In this document: one piece after another, positions 24,325 through 33,498 of the stretch
How the letters are laid out: each line of letters begins with the position of its first letter
Numbering within the stretch: the first letter of the stretch is position 1
The notes under the pieces: model-generated
Told to the model about the DNA's origin: nothing
The model's database searches: none
What the model saw: only the letters and a program-made list of their open reading frames with translations
Assembly: GCF_946407605.1 (NCBI RefSeq)
Contig: NZ_CAMJOS010000008.1
Coordinates: forward strand, 44,666-108,665
From: an uncultured Prevotella sp.
Lineage (GTDB): Bacteria > Bacteroidota > Bacteroidia > Bacteroidales > Bacteroidaceae
Reading direction: 5' to 3'
DNA: 64,000 nucleotides
Made by a program: the position numbers and the translations under genes

Positions 24325-25209
24325 CTAAAGGTTCAGATAGTCCTCTATTAGCCAACCGCATTTATTTACTGTCACCCGATAATAGCGACCTGTCATCTGA
24401 CGCAAGTCGGTGGTGAAGTAGGGGGCAAAGGCTTTGGAGGGAATACGCTCTACGAAATCTTTCAGACTCTCAAAGAGTTTCTGGGTGTCTTTATCCGGTT
24501 CCTGTGGCTCCAGGAGTTCAATCGAGTAGGACACTCGATGACTTCTGGGATATGTCTTCGTGTATAACAATACGGAGAATTGCTTCTCGCCTTTCAGTCC
24601 CCAATGCTCTGCTGTCCTCATGGCGTGCAAGGTTCCAATAAGACGGGCACCCCAACCTGTGTCTTGATGCCAATTGTATGGTCCGTCCCATTGAAGGACT
24701 GGGCGATAGGCGGCATATGCAAAGAAATCTGAATACCAGGCATCAGGTGCGGCAATAGTCCTATTGCCACCATTATAAATCTGGTAGTAAGCCCTTGGCG
24801 ACACAACGAATCCCATATACCATTTTGGATTGACCAACATGATTTCCTCACCCTCGCTGACCTGTTTCTCAGGATGGTCCTTCAGCGTGGGATACGCTCT
24901 CACATAGGTATCGCCAGGACGGAGCTGCGGCTTTATTACTACGAAATCCTCATAACGAATCTCCTTGTCTTTCGCCTTCACGTTCCTATTCTTATAGAAG
25001 GCCTGCTTCATCTCGTCAACACTCACAGTCTCTTTATACAGCTTACTATAGAGGGACAGGAAGTTCTTGTCCATGTCGCGCTTTTCGTACTCTGACCATT
25101 GTGTTCCAAGTTGGTCAAACGACATGGGTTTAACATTGTCTGCCTGTCCGAATGTGTTTAAGGCAGCCAGCAAAGCAGTTGCAAGTGTGAATAGCTTCAG
25201 ATGTTTCAT
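24325..25209 (-). CDS. Exported protein of unknown function
   Basis: 294 residues with a signal peptide (LFTLATALLAALNTFGQA, cleaved near 22) and no transmembrane helix. Body is mixed, rich in aromatic residues (WYMGFVVSPRAYYQIYNGG, VLQWDGPYNWHQDTGWGARL). No motif is recognised. It starts one base past the stop of the TonB-domain gene at 25211, so the two are one transcript. A deleted copy of the same gene lies beside the other TonB-domain gene, which means the two proteins were duplicated as a pair and may work together in the periplasm. Confidence 0.7.
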   Translation of the reverse strand: MKHLKLFTLATALLAALNTFGQADNVKPMSFDQLGTQWSEYEKRDMDKNFLSLYSKLYKETVSVDEMKQAFYKNRNVKAKDKEIRYEDFVVIKPQLRPGDTYVRAYPTLKDHPEKQVSEGEEIMLVNPKWYMGFVVSPRAYYQIYNGGNRTIAAPDAWYSDFFAYAAYRPVLQWDGPYNWHQDTGWGARLIGTLHAMRTAEHWGLKGEKQFSVLLYTKTYPRSHRVSYSIELLEPQEPDKDTQKLFESLKDFVERIPSKAFAPYFTTDLRQMTGRYYRVTVNKCGWLIEDYLNL

Positions 25210-25992
25210 ATTATTTGGTGTTATGTGAATTCTTGTGGGGTTTGAAAGATACGGCGAGCGTAAACTTTACGCGAACAACTTCATCGTGATACTTGCCTGG
25301 ATTCCATTTAGGCATGCTTTTGATGACGCGAGCGGCTTCCTCGTCCATAGCTTGGAGTGCCTTGTTGTATGCCTTAGCCTTTTGGCGATACTCAGCTGTC
25401 ATGTAATCTGTTATCTTAATGGCGAAATCAAAGGCCAATGACTTGACAACCTCGACACGACTGATAGAGCCGTCTCTCTCCACGACAAAAGTCACGATAG
25501 CACGCCCTTCTGCACCTGTACCTTCAGCAATAGCGGGATAACGTGTTTCATTATATAAATATGTCGTCAGGTCGCCCTGGAAAGACGGCATCGTTTCAAC
25601 TACATCGTATATCTTGTTGGTGTCAGCGGGCGCCTCTAGCTCCTTTGCAAGATCGTTACATGTTATCCTAATTACATGTTCTTCAGGACCTAGTGGTAAT
25701 GGTGGTGCGCTGAACCTGATGATTACGGTGAAATCCATGTTGATTTTTTTATTTCCTTCCCTTGAGGGTATCCATTTCGGCATTTTTCTAACGATGCGTA
25801 GTGCCTCTCTGTCTAACGAGGGTGAGACACTAGTAGCGACTTTAGGATGAACTACATTACCAAGTGTGTCGACGGTAAAAACAACGTAAACTGCTCCTTC
25901 CTCTCTTTTCTTTAAGGCTTCATCGGGGTATTTCTTTTCTTTCTCTATGAATTCCTGCAAGGCTTTATAGCCTCCTGGAAAGGATGGTCTCG
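25210..25992 (-). repeat. 783-bp identical duplication, copy 2
   Basis: Partner of 19926-20708. It covers the last two TonB-C domains of the 409-residue protein and ends at the join between its first and second domain. Confidence 0.9.
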
Positions 25993-26440
25993 TCTCGACA
26001 TCAAGTTTAAATATGACGGGAATCGTATATTTGTATTTCGTCAGTACCGTTTTTCCTTTTGACATCATTCCTCCAGGTTGCCATTTGGGCATAGACTTGA
26101 CGATGCGAAGAGCCTCATTATTCAGTAAGGAGTCAACGGCTTTTACGACCTTGGCATCAGTAATGCTGCCATCTGTCTCCACATTAAAACTAACGATGAC
26201 GCGGCCCTGAATGCCTTTTTTCATAGCTTCTGTGGGGTATCTGAGGTTCTTCTGGATGAATTCCTTTAAAGCTTTATCGCCACCAGGGAATTGGGGCATG
26301 ATCTCCCCATAGTCGCCATCCCATATTTTAGAACTCACGGAATCTTGAGCGTTCTTCTTTGTTTGAGCGTTCTGAGCATTTGCTGACGGCAAGCACATCA
26401 GCAGCATCATCGTAAGTACGAATAGATTTAGATGTTTCAT
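25211..26440 (-). CDS. Exported protein with three TonB C-terminal domains (copy 2)
   Basis: 409 residues. Signal peptide 1-22 (LFVLTMMLLMCLPSANAQ), then three TonB C-terminal-type domains: about 45-140 (MPQFPGGDKALKEFIQKNLR, GRVIVSFNVETDGSI, ALRIVKSMPKWQPGG), about 153-240 and about 280-400, the last two identical to copy 1. The extra first domain is the difference from the gene at 19927. No membrane anchor or proline spacer. A -7 box TACCTTTG lies at 26481-26474. Followed directly by the 294-residue protein gene. Role in the envelope is unknown. Confidence 0.82.
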   Translation of the reverse strand: MKHLNLFVLTMMLLMCLPSANAQNAQTKKNAQDSVSSKIWDGDYGEIMPQFPGGDKALKEFIQKNLRYPTEAMKKGIQGRVIVSFNVETDGSITDAKVVKAVDSLLNNEALRIVKSMPKWQPGGMMSKGKTVLTKYKYTIPVIFKLDVETRPSFPGGYKALQEFIEKEKKYPDEALKKREEGAVYVVFTVDTLGNVVHPKVATSVSPSLDREALRIVRKMPKWIPSREGNKKINMDFTVIIRFSAPPLPLGPEEHVIRITCNDLAKELEAPADTNKIYDVVETMPSFQGDLTTYLYNETRYPAIAEGTGAEGRAIVTFVVERDGSISRVEVVKSLAFDFAIKITDYMTAEYRQKAKAYNKALQAMDEEAARVIKSMPKWNPGKYHDEVVRVKFTLAVSFKPHKNSHNTK

Positions 26441-26603
26441 ATCCAGATTACCTTTTAGTTATTAACCACGCTGCAAAGGTAATCGTTTCGTGCTTTCCTT
26501 CCAAATTTTCAGAATGAAATGATTAAACAACGAGTAAACAGCCAATAAACAGACCCTTAACAAGGCAACATAACCCGCTTATTATCAGCCAATTGATACA
26601 ATC

Positions 26604-27416
26604 TTACAATTCTTGTATAAATTGATCAAACTCCTGAGGCTTGCCTGTAACATGAAACACATTACTCAATAACTGCTTGCGACGCGAATACAGATTTTGG
26701 AGTGTGATATCCAGGAATACAGCAATCTCAGAAGGAGAGAAGCGCAGACGGATGAGCATGCAGATGCGATAATCGGCATCCTTCATGCTATGACTTGGGT
26801 CAACTTTCTTTCTGAAGTCAGGCAGATACTCATCAACCATCGCCTCAAGCGAAGCCCAGTCCTCCTTTGTGATGCTTTGCTGAGGGTGTTTGCTCAAATC
26901 CTTGAATCGGAGATAGGCCTCTGTCTCTGTCATCTTCTCATAGACAGACGACTCTACAGAATCATCTTTCTGTGGCAAATCAGCCTTCTCCTTGCCGTCT
27001 CTCTTCTTACTCAACAACAGCACGCTACCAATACACAAGACAAAAAATCCACTAAGCACAAGCCAAAGATAAAGGTATGATGACTCTGAAGGCTGTTCTT
27101 GCAGCATATTCATCTGACGATGCACTCTGGCAAGCAGACGTCGATCGCAGTCAGCAGCTGTGGTATCGGCACTGGCTACCACTTTTTGAAGTTCCTCAAG
27201 AGCCAGTGGAATCTCGTCCATATCAATATAGGTACGCGCCAGGATATAATGAGCCAGCATGCGTTCGTTGGGAGTGCCTCGTCCATCGAAATAGTCACAG
27301 AGACTGACGGCCAACGTATCATTGGTCATCATCATATCTTCCTGATCCTGCTGGTCATCGCAGCCCTGCAGGACAAGACAAAGGAATATGCCGATTATAG
27401 TGAGCGATTTCTGCAC
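26604..27416 (-). CDS. Membrane-tethered lipoprotein with TPR and cytoplasmic HTH domain
   Basis: 270 residues. Start GTG at 27416, one base after the stop of the lyase gene. Residues 1-19 are a lipoprotein signal (GIFLCLVLQGC, lipid Cys 19); 35-110 is helical with TPR character (RMLAHYILARTYIDMDEI); a single TM helix at about 121-142 (YLYLWLVLSGFFVLCIGSVLLL); then a cytoplasmic part ending in a LuxR-like HTH at about 215-262 (YRICMLIRLRFSPSEIAVFL, NLYSRRKQLL). Topology is consistent: lipid and TPR outside, HTH inside. Probably a one-component sensor-regulator for the co-transcribed rhamnogalacturonan lyase or a linked locus; this is inference. Confidence 0.75.
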   Translation of the reverse strand: MQKSLTIIGIFLCLVLQGCDDQQDQEDMMMTNDTLAVSLCDYFDGRGTPNERMLAHYILARTYIDMDEIPLALEELQKVVASADTTAADCDRRLLARVHRQMNMLQEQPSESSYLYLWLVLSGFFVLCIGSVLLLSKKRDGKEKADLPQKDDSVESSVYEKMTETEAYLRFKDLSKHPQQSITKEDWASLEAMVDEYLPDFRKKVDPSHSMKDADYRICMLIRLRFSPSEIAVFLDITLQNLYSRRKQLLSNVFHVTGKPQEFDQFIQEL

Positions 27417-27417
27417 G

Positions 27418-29832
27418 TTACCGTTTAATGAATACCTTTCTTGTCCTATTGCCTTGGCGGATAATGTTGATACCTGGCTTTAAGACATTTTGCTGTCGTC
27501 CCTGTAGGTCGTAATACAGATTGTTAGAGGGTGACTCGCTGTTCACAGTTTCTATACCTGTAGTATTCACTGAATGGATGGTAATCGTATCTGCTACGCT
27601 GCCACCGCCCAGTTGTGTTAAGCCTATGGCAATCTGGTAGTCGCCAGTCTGGTCAGTGATTCCCTTCAGCGCAAATATCTTGCTATTGGTGTCAAAAGAT
27701 CGAGTCATACTATCGGGTAAGAGGGGTTGCTTAGTCCCATCAGGCAGGATGGTATTTTTCAGCGTTATCGACTTGACGTAACGGGTCATAGTCTCTAATT
27801 CAAACTCCTCGCCCATGTTGACAGTAAACTCTTTTTTTAAGAGCATTGGCAGCATGGCATCAGGCAGATAGTAGCCCAGGTGTGGCGGCTGGTTGTATGC
27901 CGTGTTCTGCCAACAGATGCCCATACGGTAGGTATGGTCGTGCATCAAGGTGGGCATACGGTAGAAGCTGGTAGTAGCAGTGCTGTAGATATTCAGCGTA
28001 GCATTGTCGGTGGTGCTCCATAGGATAAGCTCCTCGCGCCAGTCTCCGAAGATGTCTGCTGACAGGCAGGGAGTGGCCTTGGTGCCGTTGCATGATGAAG
28101 GACTGCCGAGATTGTCAATTGGTGTGGTGCCGACGCCCAGTGTAGAACCTCCGTATTTTGAGATGGTTGTGCCGTCAAGCAGCTCGTCCTGTAAGTCGCC
28201 ATCCCAGTAGATACGGAAGTTCATGGCAGGTTTGCTGGTTCCAGCCTGCGTTCCTGTGATGGCATTAAATGGCTCCTGGATGCGAGCATTGCTGTCGAAA
28301 CCGCCATAGGCCGACCAGAATTCCTGACCTCTCTTGTCTGCGACGATGTCAGCTGCACAGCCACGTCCATTGTCTTGTCCACTCTGTCCGCCTTTCCATA
28401 TAATCTCACCTGTAGCGGCATCGTGCATATCCCATGCGTATGTACCTTTCTCCTCATGCACATCAAACAGTTCCAAGCCAGGACGGTCTGGGTCGAGGTC
28501 TGCCAGATGGATAGCATCGCCATGACCGAAGCCAACGGCATAGAGCATCTTACCGTCATCGTCGCAGGCTGCCGACCCCCAGATGATTTCATCCTTTCCG
28601 TCACCGTCAACATCTGCGATAGACATATTATGGTTGCCGTTGGCGTACATCGTGTTACGACCGAGTCCAGAAGAACATGCCTTGCCAGTGTAGGTCTTTG
28701 TTGTGCCGCTGGCATCCATCACCTTGTATTGCGTCTTGGTGTTGCTCATGTGGAGCCAACGTGTCTTTAGTTGAGAGCCGTCGAAGTCCACCGCCCAGAT
28801 ATAGGCGTAGGTATAATAACCGCGACAGAAAATGCCAGAGGGGTTGCTGTCAGGCCCATCGAGATAGGCTGTGGCAGCCAGATAGCGCTCGCCGCGATTG
28901 CCGTAGTCACCCTTATCGCTCTTGCCGCTGCGGTCATCCCAGTTGAAGGTGCCTGCCGCCTCACTCAGTTCTGCTTTCGCATTACGGGTAGGGTAGTAGG
29001 CAATGGTATGGATGGCTTCGCCAGTCAATCCGTTGAACACAGTGAGGTACTCATGACCGCCATTGATGCGACCACCACTGTTTCGCCAGTCTTTAGTATT
29101 ATTAGCTGCCTTGATTTTCGCGTCGGTAGCCGCCTGATTCACATAAATCCCTTTTCCGTCTTTCGAACCAGGAGCAGTCTTACACATCAATTCTGCCTTG
29201 CCGTCGCCATCATAGTCATATACCTGGAACTGTGTGTAGTGAGCACCAGCGCGAATGTTTACACCCAAGTCAATACGCCAAAGCTTGGTGCCGTCGAGTT
29301 TGTAGCAGTCAATAAAGACATTATCCGTTTTGTCGCCCTGCGAATTATCTTTTGAGTTGCTTGGGTCCCATTTCACGATAATCTCATATTGTCCGTCGCC
29401 ATCGACATCGCCCACCGAACAGTCGTTGGGCGAGTAGGTGCCGCCTAATGCTCCCATAGCGGGTCGGTCTAACGTCAGCGGAAGATATTTCTTTGCCCAG
29501 GGCATTACGATGTCGGAAGTATCTACTGGCTCGCCATTCACTTTTGTCACCACTTGATACTCAGAATTGGCGTTGCCGCCTGTCGTCGTATAGCAAGTAG
29601 CATAGACATCCATTGCAATGGCTGTGCCGTTGCGCAGAATGTCGAAACGAGTCTCGTCCTCATTGTCGGTACCCAGCATACGCCACGAGATAAAGTGTTT
29701 TGTGTTGGTTGTAGGTATAACAATGAGACCACGATCCAGTGTTTCCATCTGACTTACTGGCGTGTTCTGTGCATTGACAGTAAATGCTGTTAGTGATAAC
29801 AGTGCCAATGCTTGAATTTTAATCCTTTTCAT
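27418..29832 (-). CDS. Rhamnogalacturonan endolyase, family PL11
   Basis: About 804 residues from ATG at 29832 (MKRIKIQALALLSLTAFTVNAQ, signal peptide cut after residue 22); an in-frame extension upstream is not needed. The body is the PL11 eight-bladed propeller: METLDRGLIVIPTTN, then repeated calcium loops of the DxDGDG kind (CSVGDVDGDGQYEIIVKWDP, YDYDGDGKAELMCKTAPG, SIADVDGDGKDEIIWGSAAC). It cleaves rhamnogalacturonan-I of pectin by beta-elimination. The C-terminus YYDLQGRQQNVLKPGINII resembles the C-terminal domain common on secreted Prevotella enzymes. First gene of a two-gene operon with the HTH regulator. Confidence 0.93.
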   Translation of the reverse strand: MKRIKIQALALLSLTAFTVNAQNTPVSQMETLDRGLIVIPTTNTKHFISWRMLGTDNEDETRFDILRNGTAIAMDVYATCYTTTGGNANSEYQVVTKVNGEPVDTSDIVMPWAKKYLPLTLDRPAMGALGGTYSPNDCSVGDVDGDGQYEIIVKWDPSNSKDNSQGDKTDNVFIDCYKLDGTKLWRIDLGVNIRAGAHYTQFQVYDYDGDGKAELMCKTAPGSKDGKGIYVNQAATDAKIKAANNTKDWRNSGGRINGGHEYLTVFNGLTGEAIHTIAYYPTRNAKAELSEAAGTFNWDDRSGKSDKGDYGNRGERYLAATAYLDGPDSNPSGIFCRGYYTYAYIWAVDFDGSQLKTRWLHMSNTKTQYKVMDASGTTKTYTGKACSSGLGRNTMYANGNHNMSIADVDGDGKDEIIWGSAACDDDGKMLYAVGFGHGDAIHLADLDPDRPGLELFDVHEEKGTYAWDMHDAATGEIIWKGGQSGQDNGRGCAADIVADKRGQEFWSAYGGFDSNARIQEPFNAITGTQAGTSKPAMNFRIYWDGDLQDELLDGTTISKYGGSTLGVGTTPIDNLGSPSSCNGTKATPCLSADIFGDWREELILWSTTDNATLNIYSTATTSFYRMPTLMHDHTYRMGICWQNTAYNQPPHLGYYLPDAMLPMLLKKEFTVNMGEEFELETMTRYVKSITLKNTILPDGTKQPLLPDSMTRSFDTNSKIFALKGITDQTGDYQIAIGLTQLGGGSVADTITIHSVNTTGIETVNSESPSNNLYYDLQGRQQNVLKPGINIIRQGNRTRKVFIKR

Positions 29833-29985
29833 GCCCTTTCTTAGTTCTTCTTGTAGTTTTCGATGCAAACTTACATAAAAAATTCGAATTATTCACCAGT
29901 ATTAATAAAAAAGTTATGACCACCCCCGTATTTTTCGTTGTGGAAGGACACACCAGCCCATAAAAACAAAAAAGCAGGCAAATCG

Positions 29986-30017
29986 TTTGGCTGTTTGTTT
30001 GCTTTTTCGTAATTTTG
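29986..30017 (+). promoter_or_regulatory. Promoter of the M16 peptidase gene
   Basis: TTTG (29986-29989), 20 bp, TAATTTTG (30010-30017), 21 bp before the ATG at 30039. GGAGG at 30020-30024 is the nearest thing to a Shine-Dalgarno sequence in the window. Confidence 0.78.
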
Positions 30018-30038
30018 CAGGAGGATAATAATTTGCTT

Positions 30039-32906
30039 ATGAGACGAATAGTTTTCTCGATGGCTGCATTGCTGGTCACAATCACAGCTGCGGCACAGTT
30101 GGATGTTAAGGAGTTGAAACTGAGCAACGGCATGACCGTTTGGCTGAACGAGGACCACTCGCAGCCCAAGATTTTTGGAGCCGTTGTGGTCAGGGCTGGC
30201 GCCAAGGACTGTCCCAACACAGGTATCGCCCACTATTTTGAGCATATCATGTTTAAGGGTACCGACCGCATGGGTACTATCGACTATGCTGCCGAAAAGC
30301 CCTTGCTGGATAGCATCTCTGCCCAGTACGACCTGCTGTCGCAGACCAAGGACGATGCTGTGCGAAAGCAGATTCAGCAGCATATCAACGAGCTGAGTGT
30401 GAAGGCTGCCGACTATGTGATACCCAACGAGTTCAACCGCCTGATATCAAAGTATGGCGGCAGTAAGCTGAATGCGGGTACGGGCTACGATATGACCTAC
30501 TATCACAATGAGTTCCTGCCCCAGTTCATTGAGCAGTGGTGCTGGCTCAACTCTGAGCGACTGATGACCCCTGTGTATCGCGGTTTTCAGGGCGAGCTTG
30601 AGAATGTGTACGAAGAAAAGAACCGTTCGGCCGATGGCATGGGCGAGGCTATGGAGAAAATCATGGGTGCTGTGTTCAAGACTCAGCCTTATGCCTATCC
30701 TATCATTGGTTCTACAGAGAGTCTGAAGAACCCACGCCTGTCGGATATGGCCGAATTCTATAAGAAGTACTATATCGCCTCGAATATGGGCTTGATTCTC
30801 TGTGGCGACATTACGCCCAGCGACGACCTGACAGCCCTGTTGGAGAAGACGTTTGGTCGCGTGCAGACAGGCCCAGCGCCACAGCGAGGCTATAGCCCGA
30901 TGCCTGATTTCCAAACTGGCGAGCGACAGGAGGTTATACTCCCCATACCGCTTATTGGTGCAGAGGCATTGGTATTCAAGGGAGCTACCGACTACGAGCC
31001 CGATGCCAATGCTCTGGAGCTGGCCAACGGACTGCTATCCAACGGCAAGGCTGGCCTGCTCGACTCGCTGATGAACGAGCATAAGGTGTTGGCAGCACTC
31101 GCCACAAACGTAGGCTTCGACGATGCCGCTGGTACTGCCGTGATTATCATCCCAAAGCTGTTTGGAAAGATGAAGACTGCCGAGGGACGTGTGATGGAGC
31201 AGATCCAGCAGGTGATGGCTGGCAACTTCAGCGACGAGCAGTTGGAGGCCTTGAAACAAGAGATGGTGATGGATGCAGAACAGGAGCTGGAAACCATCAG
31301 CAGTCGTTCTGAACTGATGGTCGACCTGTTCTCGAAAGGCAAGACCTGGCAGGATGCGCTCGACAAGATTGAACGCATCAAGCGCCTCACTAAGGCTGAT
31401 GTGGTGGCTGCTGCCAAGAAGTACTACAATGCCAACCACGTCACGCTGGTCAAGAAATACGGCACACCCGATAAGGAAACCCTTAAGCAGCCTGGCTACA
31501 AGCCCATTTCGCCAAAGAATATGGATGCCAAGTCGGCCTTCGCCCTACAACTGGAGCAGATACCTGTAAAACAGGCCGATATCCGCACCGTCGATTTCCA
31601 GAAGGATGTCGACACCAAGCAGCTGAGCAATCATGCCACCTTATTCTATAAGCAGAATCCTGTCAACGACATCTTTACGTTTACGCTGCGATTCAAGGAT
31701 GGCAAATTGCACACACCAGGACTCGACATACTGGCAACCTATCTCTCAGCTCTGGGCACCGACTCGCTCAAGAAGCAGCAGTTGGAGAAGGCCTGGCAGC
31801 AGATAAACACCACGATGGAGGTAGGCGCTGGCAACAAGACCTTCGGCTTCAGTCTTACTGGTCCTGACACTCAGTTCGAGTCAGCCCTCCGTCTGCTGGC
31901 CCACTTCCTGCGCTCGGCCAAGGGCGACAACGAGGCTCTGAGCGATGCCAAGGATGCCGACAAGGTGGATCGCAAGAGCTTTGGCAAACAGAAGGACGAT
32001 GTGCTCACGCCGATGAGAGAGCGTGTGATGTACGGCAGCAAGTCAACATACCTGAACCAGCTCAGCAAGAAGGAGGTCAAGGCGCTTAAGAACGAAGATT
32101 TACTCAGTCTGTTCCGCGAATTGCAGCAGTACGATTGCGAGCTGCTCTATTGCGGCACCAAGTCAATAGACGATGTAGCTGCCGTATCGCAGCAGACATT
32201 GCCGTTGAGCCAGTGTACACGCCGTCCAGCCGATACCTTCCGCCCGTTGCAGCAGTACTCAGAGCCTACTGTTTACTTCTATAATGTGCCCAAGTCGCGC
32301 CAAAACTATGTGGTAAGCTACGATGCCATCAGTCCGCTGCCCACAGTCGACGAGCGTGCCAAGCTGTCACTCTTCGACGAATATTTCGGCGGCAGCATGT
32401 CGTCAGTCCTCTTCCAGAATGTTCGCGAGTTCCGTTCCCTGGCCTACAGCACTGGTGGAAAAGCTTATACCACCAGTCTTGCCCAACATCCTGAGGCCGT
32501 TCAGGGCTACATCACAGCCACTGGCACCCAAGCCGACAAGACGATGGAAGCACTTGCCACCGTCGACTCGCTGCTGCGCCAGATGCCGATGAAAGAGAAT
32601 AATCTGGATGCTGCCCGTCAGAGCGTGCTCAACGATATCCAAAACAGCTATCCCGCCTTCCGTGATATGCCCGCCTTCGTGGCCAATCAGCATACTTTGG
32701 GCAATACTATCGATCCCAATGCCGATATCGCCCGTCTGCTGCCAGACGTCACTTCTCAGGATGTCATCAAGTTCCACCAGCAGCATATCGCCACCAACCG
32801 CAATCGCGTGTGGATCATCATTGGCGACAAAAAACTCACCAGTCTCAAAGCCCTCTCGCGCTACGGTAAGGTGGTAGAACTCAAGAAGGAGGATGTGGTG
32901 AGATAA
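30039..32906 (+). CDS. Exported M16-family zinc metallopeptidase
   Basis: About 955 residues with ATG at 30039 (MRRIVFSMAALLVTITAAAQ, signal peptide). The earlier in-frame TTG is part of the -7 box. The inverted zinc motif HYFEH lies near residue 66 with the distal glutamate in ELENVYEEKNRS near 195, so the N-terminal half is the catalytic M16 domain; the C-terminal half (from about 510, ending LGNTIDPNADIARLLPDV) is the inactive partner domain. The 950-residue layout is that of pitrilysin-like proteins of Bacteroidetes envelopes. Substrate unknown; probably peptide breakdown in the periplasm. Confidence 0.92.
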   Translation: MRRIVFSMAALLVTITAAAQLDVKELKLSNGMTVWLNEDHSQPKIFGAVVVRAGAKDCPNTGIAHYFEHIMFKGTDRMGTIDYAAEKPLLDSISAQYDLLSQTKDDAVRKQIQQHINELSVKAADYVIPNEFNRLISKYGGSKLNAGTGYDMTYYHNEFLPQFIEQWCWLNSERLMTPVYRGFQGELENVYEEKNRSADGMGEAMEKIMGAVFKTQPYAYPIIGSTESLKNPRLSDMAEFYKKYYIASNMGLILCGDITPSDDLTALLEKTFGRVQTGPAPQRGYSPMPDFQTGERQEVILPIPLIGAEALVFKGATDYEPDANALELANGLLSNGKAGLLDSLMNEHKVLAALATNVGFDDAAGTAVIIIPKLFGKMKTAEGRVMEQIQQVMAGNFSDEQLEALKQEMVMDAEQELETISSRSELMVDLFSKGKTWQDALDKIERIKRLTKADVVAAAKKYYNANHVTLVKKYGTPDKETLKQPGYKPISPKNMDAKSAFALQLEQIPVKQADIRTVDFQKDVDTKQLSNHATLFYKQNPVNDIFTFTLRFKDGKLHTPGLDILATYLSALGTDSLKKQQLEKAWQQINTTMEVGAGNKTFGFSLTGPDTQFESALRLLAHFLRSAKGDNEALSDAKDADKVDRKSFGKQKDDVLTPMRERVMYGSKSTYLNQLSKKEVKALKNEDLLSLFRELQQYDCELLYCGTKSIDDVAAVSQQTLPLSQCTRRPADTFRPLQQYSEPTVYFYNVPKSRQNYVVSYDAISPLPTVDERAKLSLFDEYFGGSMSSVLFQNVREFRSLAYSTGGKAYTTSLAQHPEAVQGYITATGTQADKTMEALATVDSLLRQMPMKENNLDAARQSVLNDIQNSYPAFRDMPAFVANQHTLGNTIDPNADIARLLPDVTSQDVIKFHQQHIATNRNRVWIIIGDKKLTSLKALSRYGKVVELKKEDVVR

Positions 32907-32927
32907 CTCCTCTGACAAGGCGTAGTG

Positions 32928-33392
32928 TTATTTCTTGCCTAAGAGGGTGAGGATGCGGGCGGCCTCTTCGCCGTCGGCTTTCGCATTGCGCAAGTCCTTC
33001 AGAATCTCGTCACCATGCTTGGGGTCGTTGATGGCGCGCTTCAGCCATTTGCGGGCCTCGTCCTCGTTGGCTGCTACGCCCTTGCCTTTCAGATAACAGC
33101 GCCCCACCTGATACATGCCCTTGGCATAGTCCTGCTTGGCAGACTTCATATACCACTCGTAGGCTTTCTTGTTGTCCTCCTTCACGCCATTGCCCTTGTC
33201 GTAGCAACGGCCCAGGCGGTACTGCGCCTTCTTATGTCCCTTCTCGGCAGCAGCCTGAAGCATGGGTACGGCCTTGTCGTACTGCTCGGCATCGTATAGT
33301 TTCTTGCCCTCATCGTAGAGCTTGTCGGCACTTTGTGCGCTCATGCTGATGCTACACATCAACAGCATGCAAAGATAAATCAGTCTCTTCAT
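32928..33392 (-). CDS. Exported Sel1-repeat protein
   Basis: 154 residues from ATG at 33392 (MKRLIYLCMLLMCSISMSAQ signal peptide). Three Sel1-like repeats of about 36 residues follow: AVPMLQAAAEKGHKKAQYRL, GRCYDKGNGVKEDNKKAYEW, GRCYLKGKGVAANEDEARKW. Sel1 repeats form alpha-helical solenoids for protein binding. The gene follows the PafA-like phosphatase gene on the same strand after a 100-bp repeat-filled spacer. Partner unknown. Confidence 0.82.
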   Translation of the reverse strand: MKRLIYLCMLLMCSISMSAQSADKLYDEGKKLYDAEQYDKAVPMLQAAAEKGHKKAQYRLGRCYDKGNGVKEDNKKAYEWYMKSAKQDYAKGMYQVGRCYLKGKGVAANEDEARKWLKRAINDPKHGDEILKDLRNAKADGEEAARILTLLGKK

Positions 33393-33397
33393 AATTC

Positions 33398-33498
33398 TCA
33401 ACTTTAACTTCGTTGACTTTTGTCACGACTCAGCCAAACAAGCAAGCTTGATGGCTCTCGCTGCTCCAAAAGTTCAACTCTCAACTTTCAACTCTCAA
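33398..33498. repeat. Array-core-array element between phosphatase and Sel1 genes
   Basis: Arms of TCAACTTTCAACTCTCAA-type units (33398-33412 and 33468-33498) enclose a core with the hairpin AGCCA-AA-CAAG / CTTG-A-TGGCT (33430-33454) and TCTCGCTGCTCC. The layout and the CAAG/CTTG hairpin match the elements at 9872 and 46532, though the core sequence differs. Confidence 0.6.

Noticed and set aside
19927..26440. True energy-transducing TonB proteins
   Set aside because: C-terminal TonB-type domains are repeated, but the membrane anchor with proline-rich periplasmic spacer is missing and a cleavable signal peptide is present.
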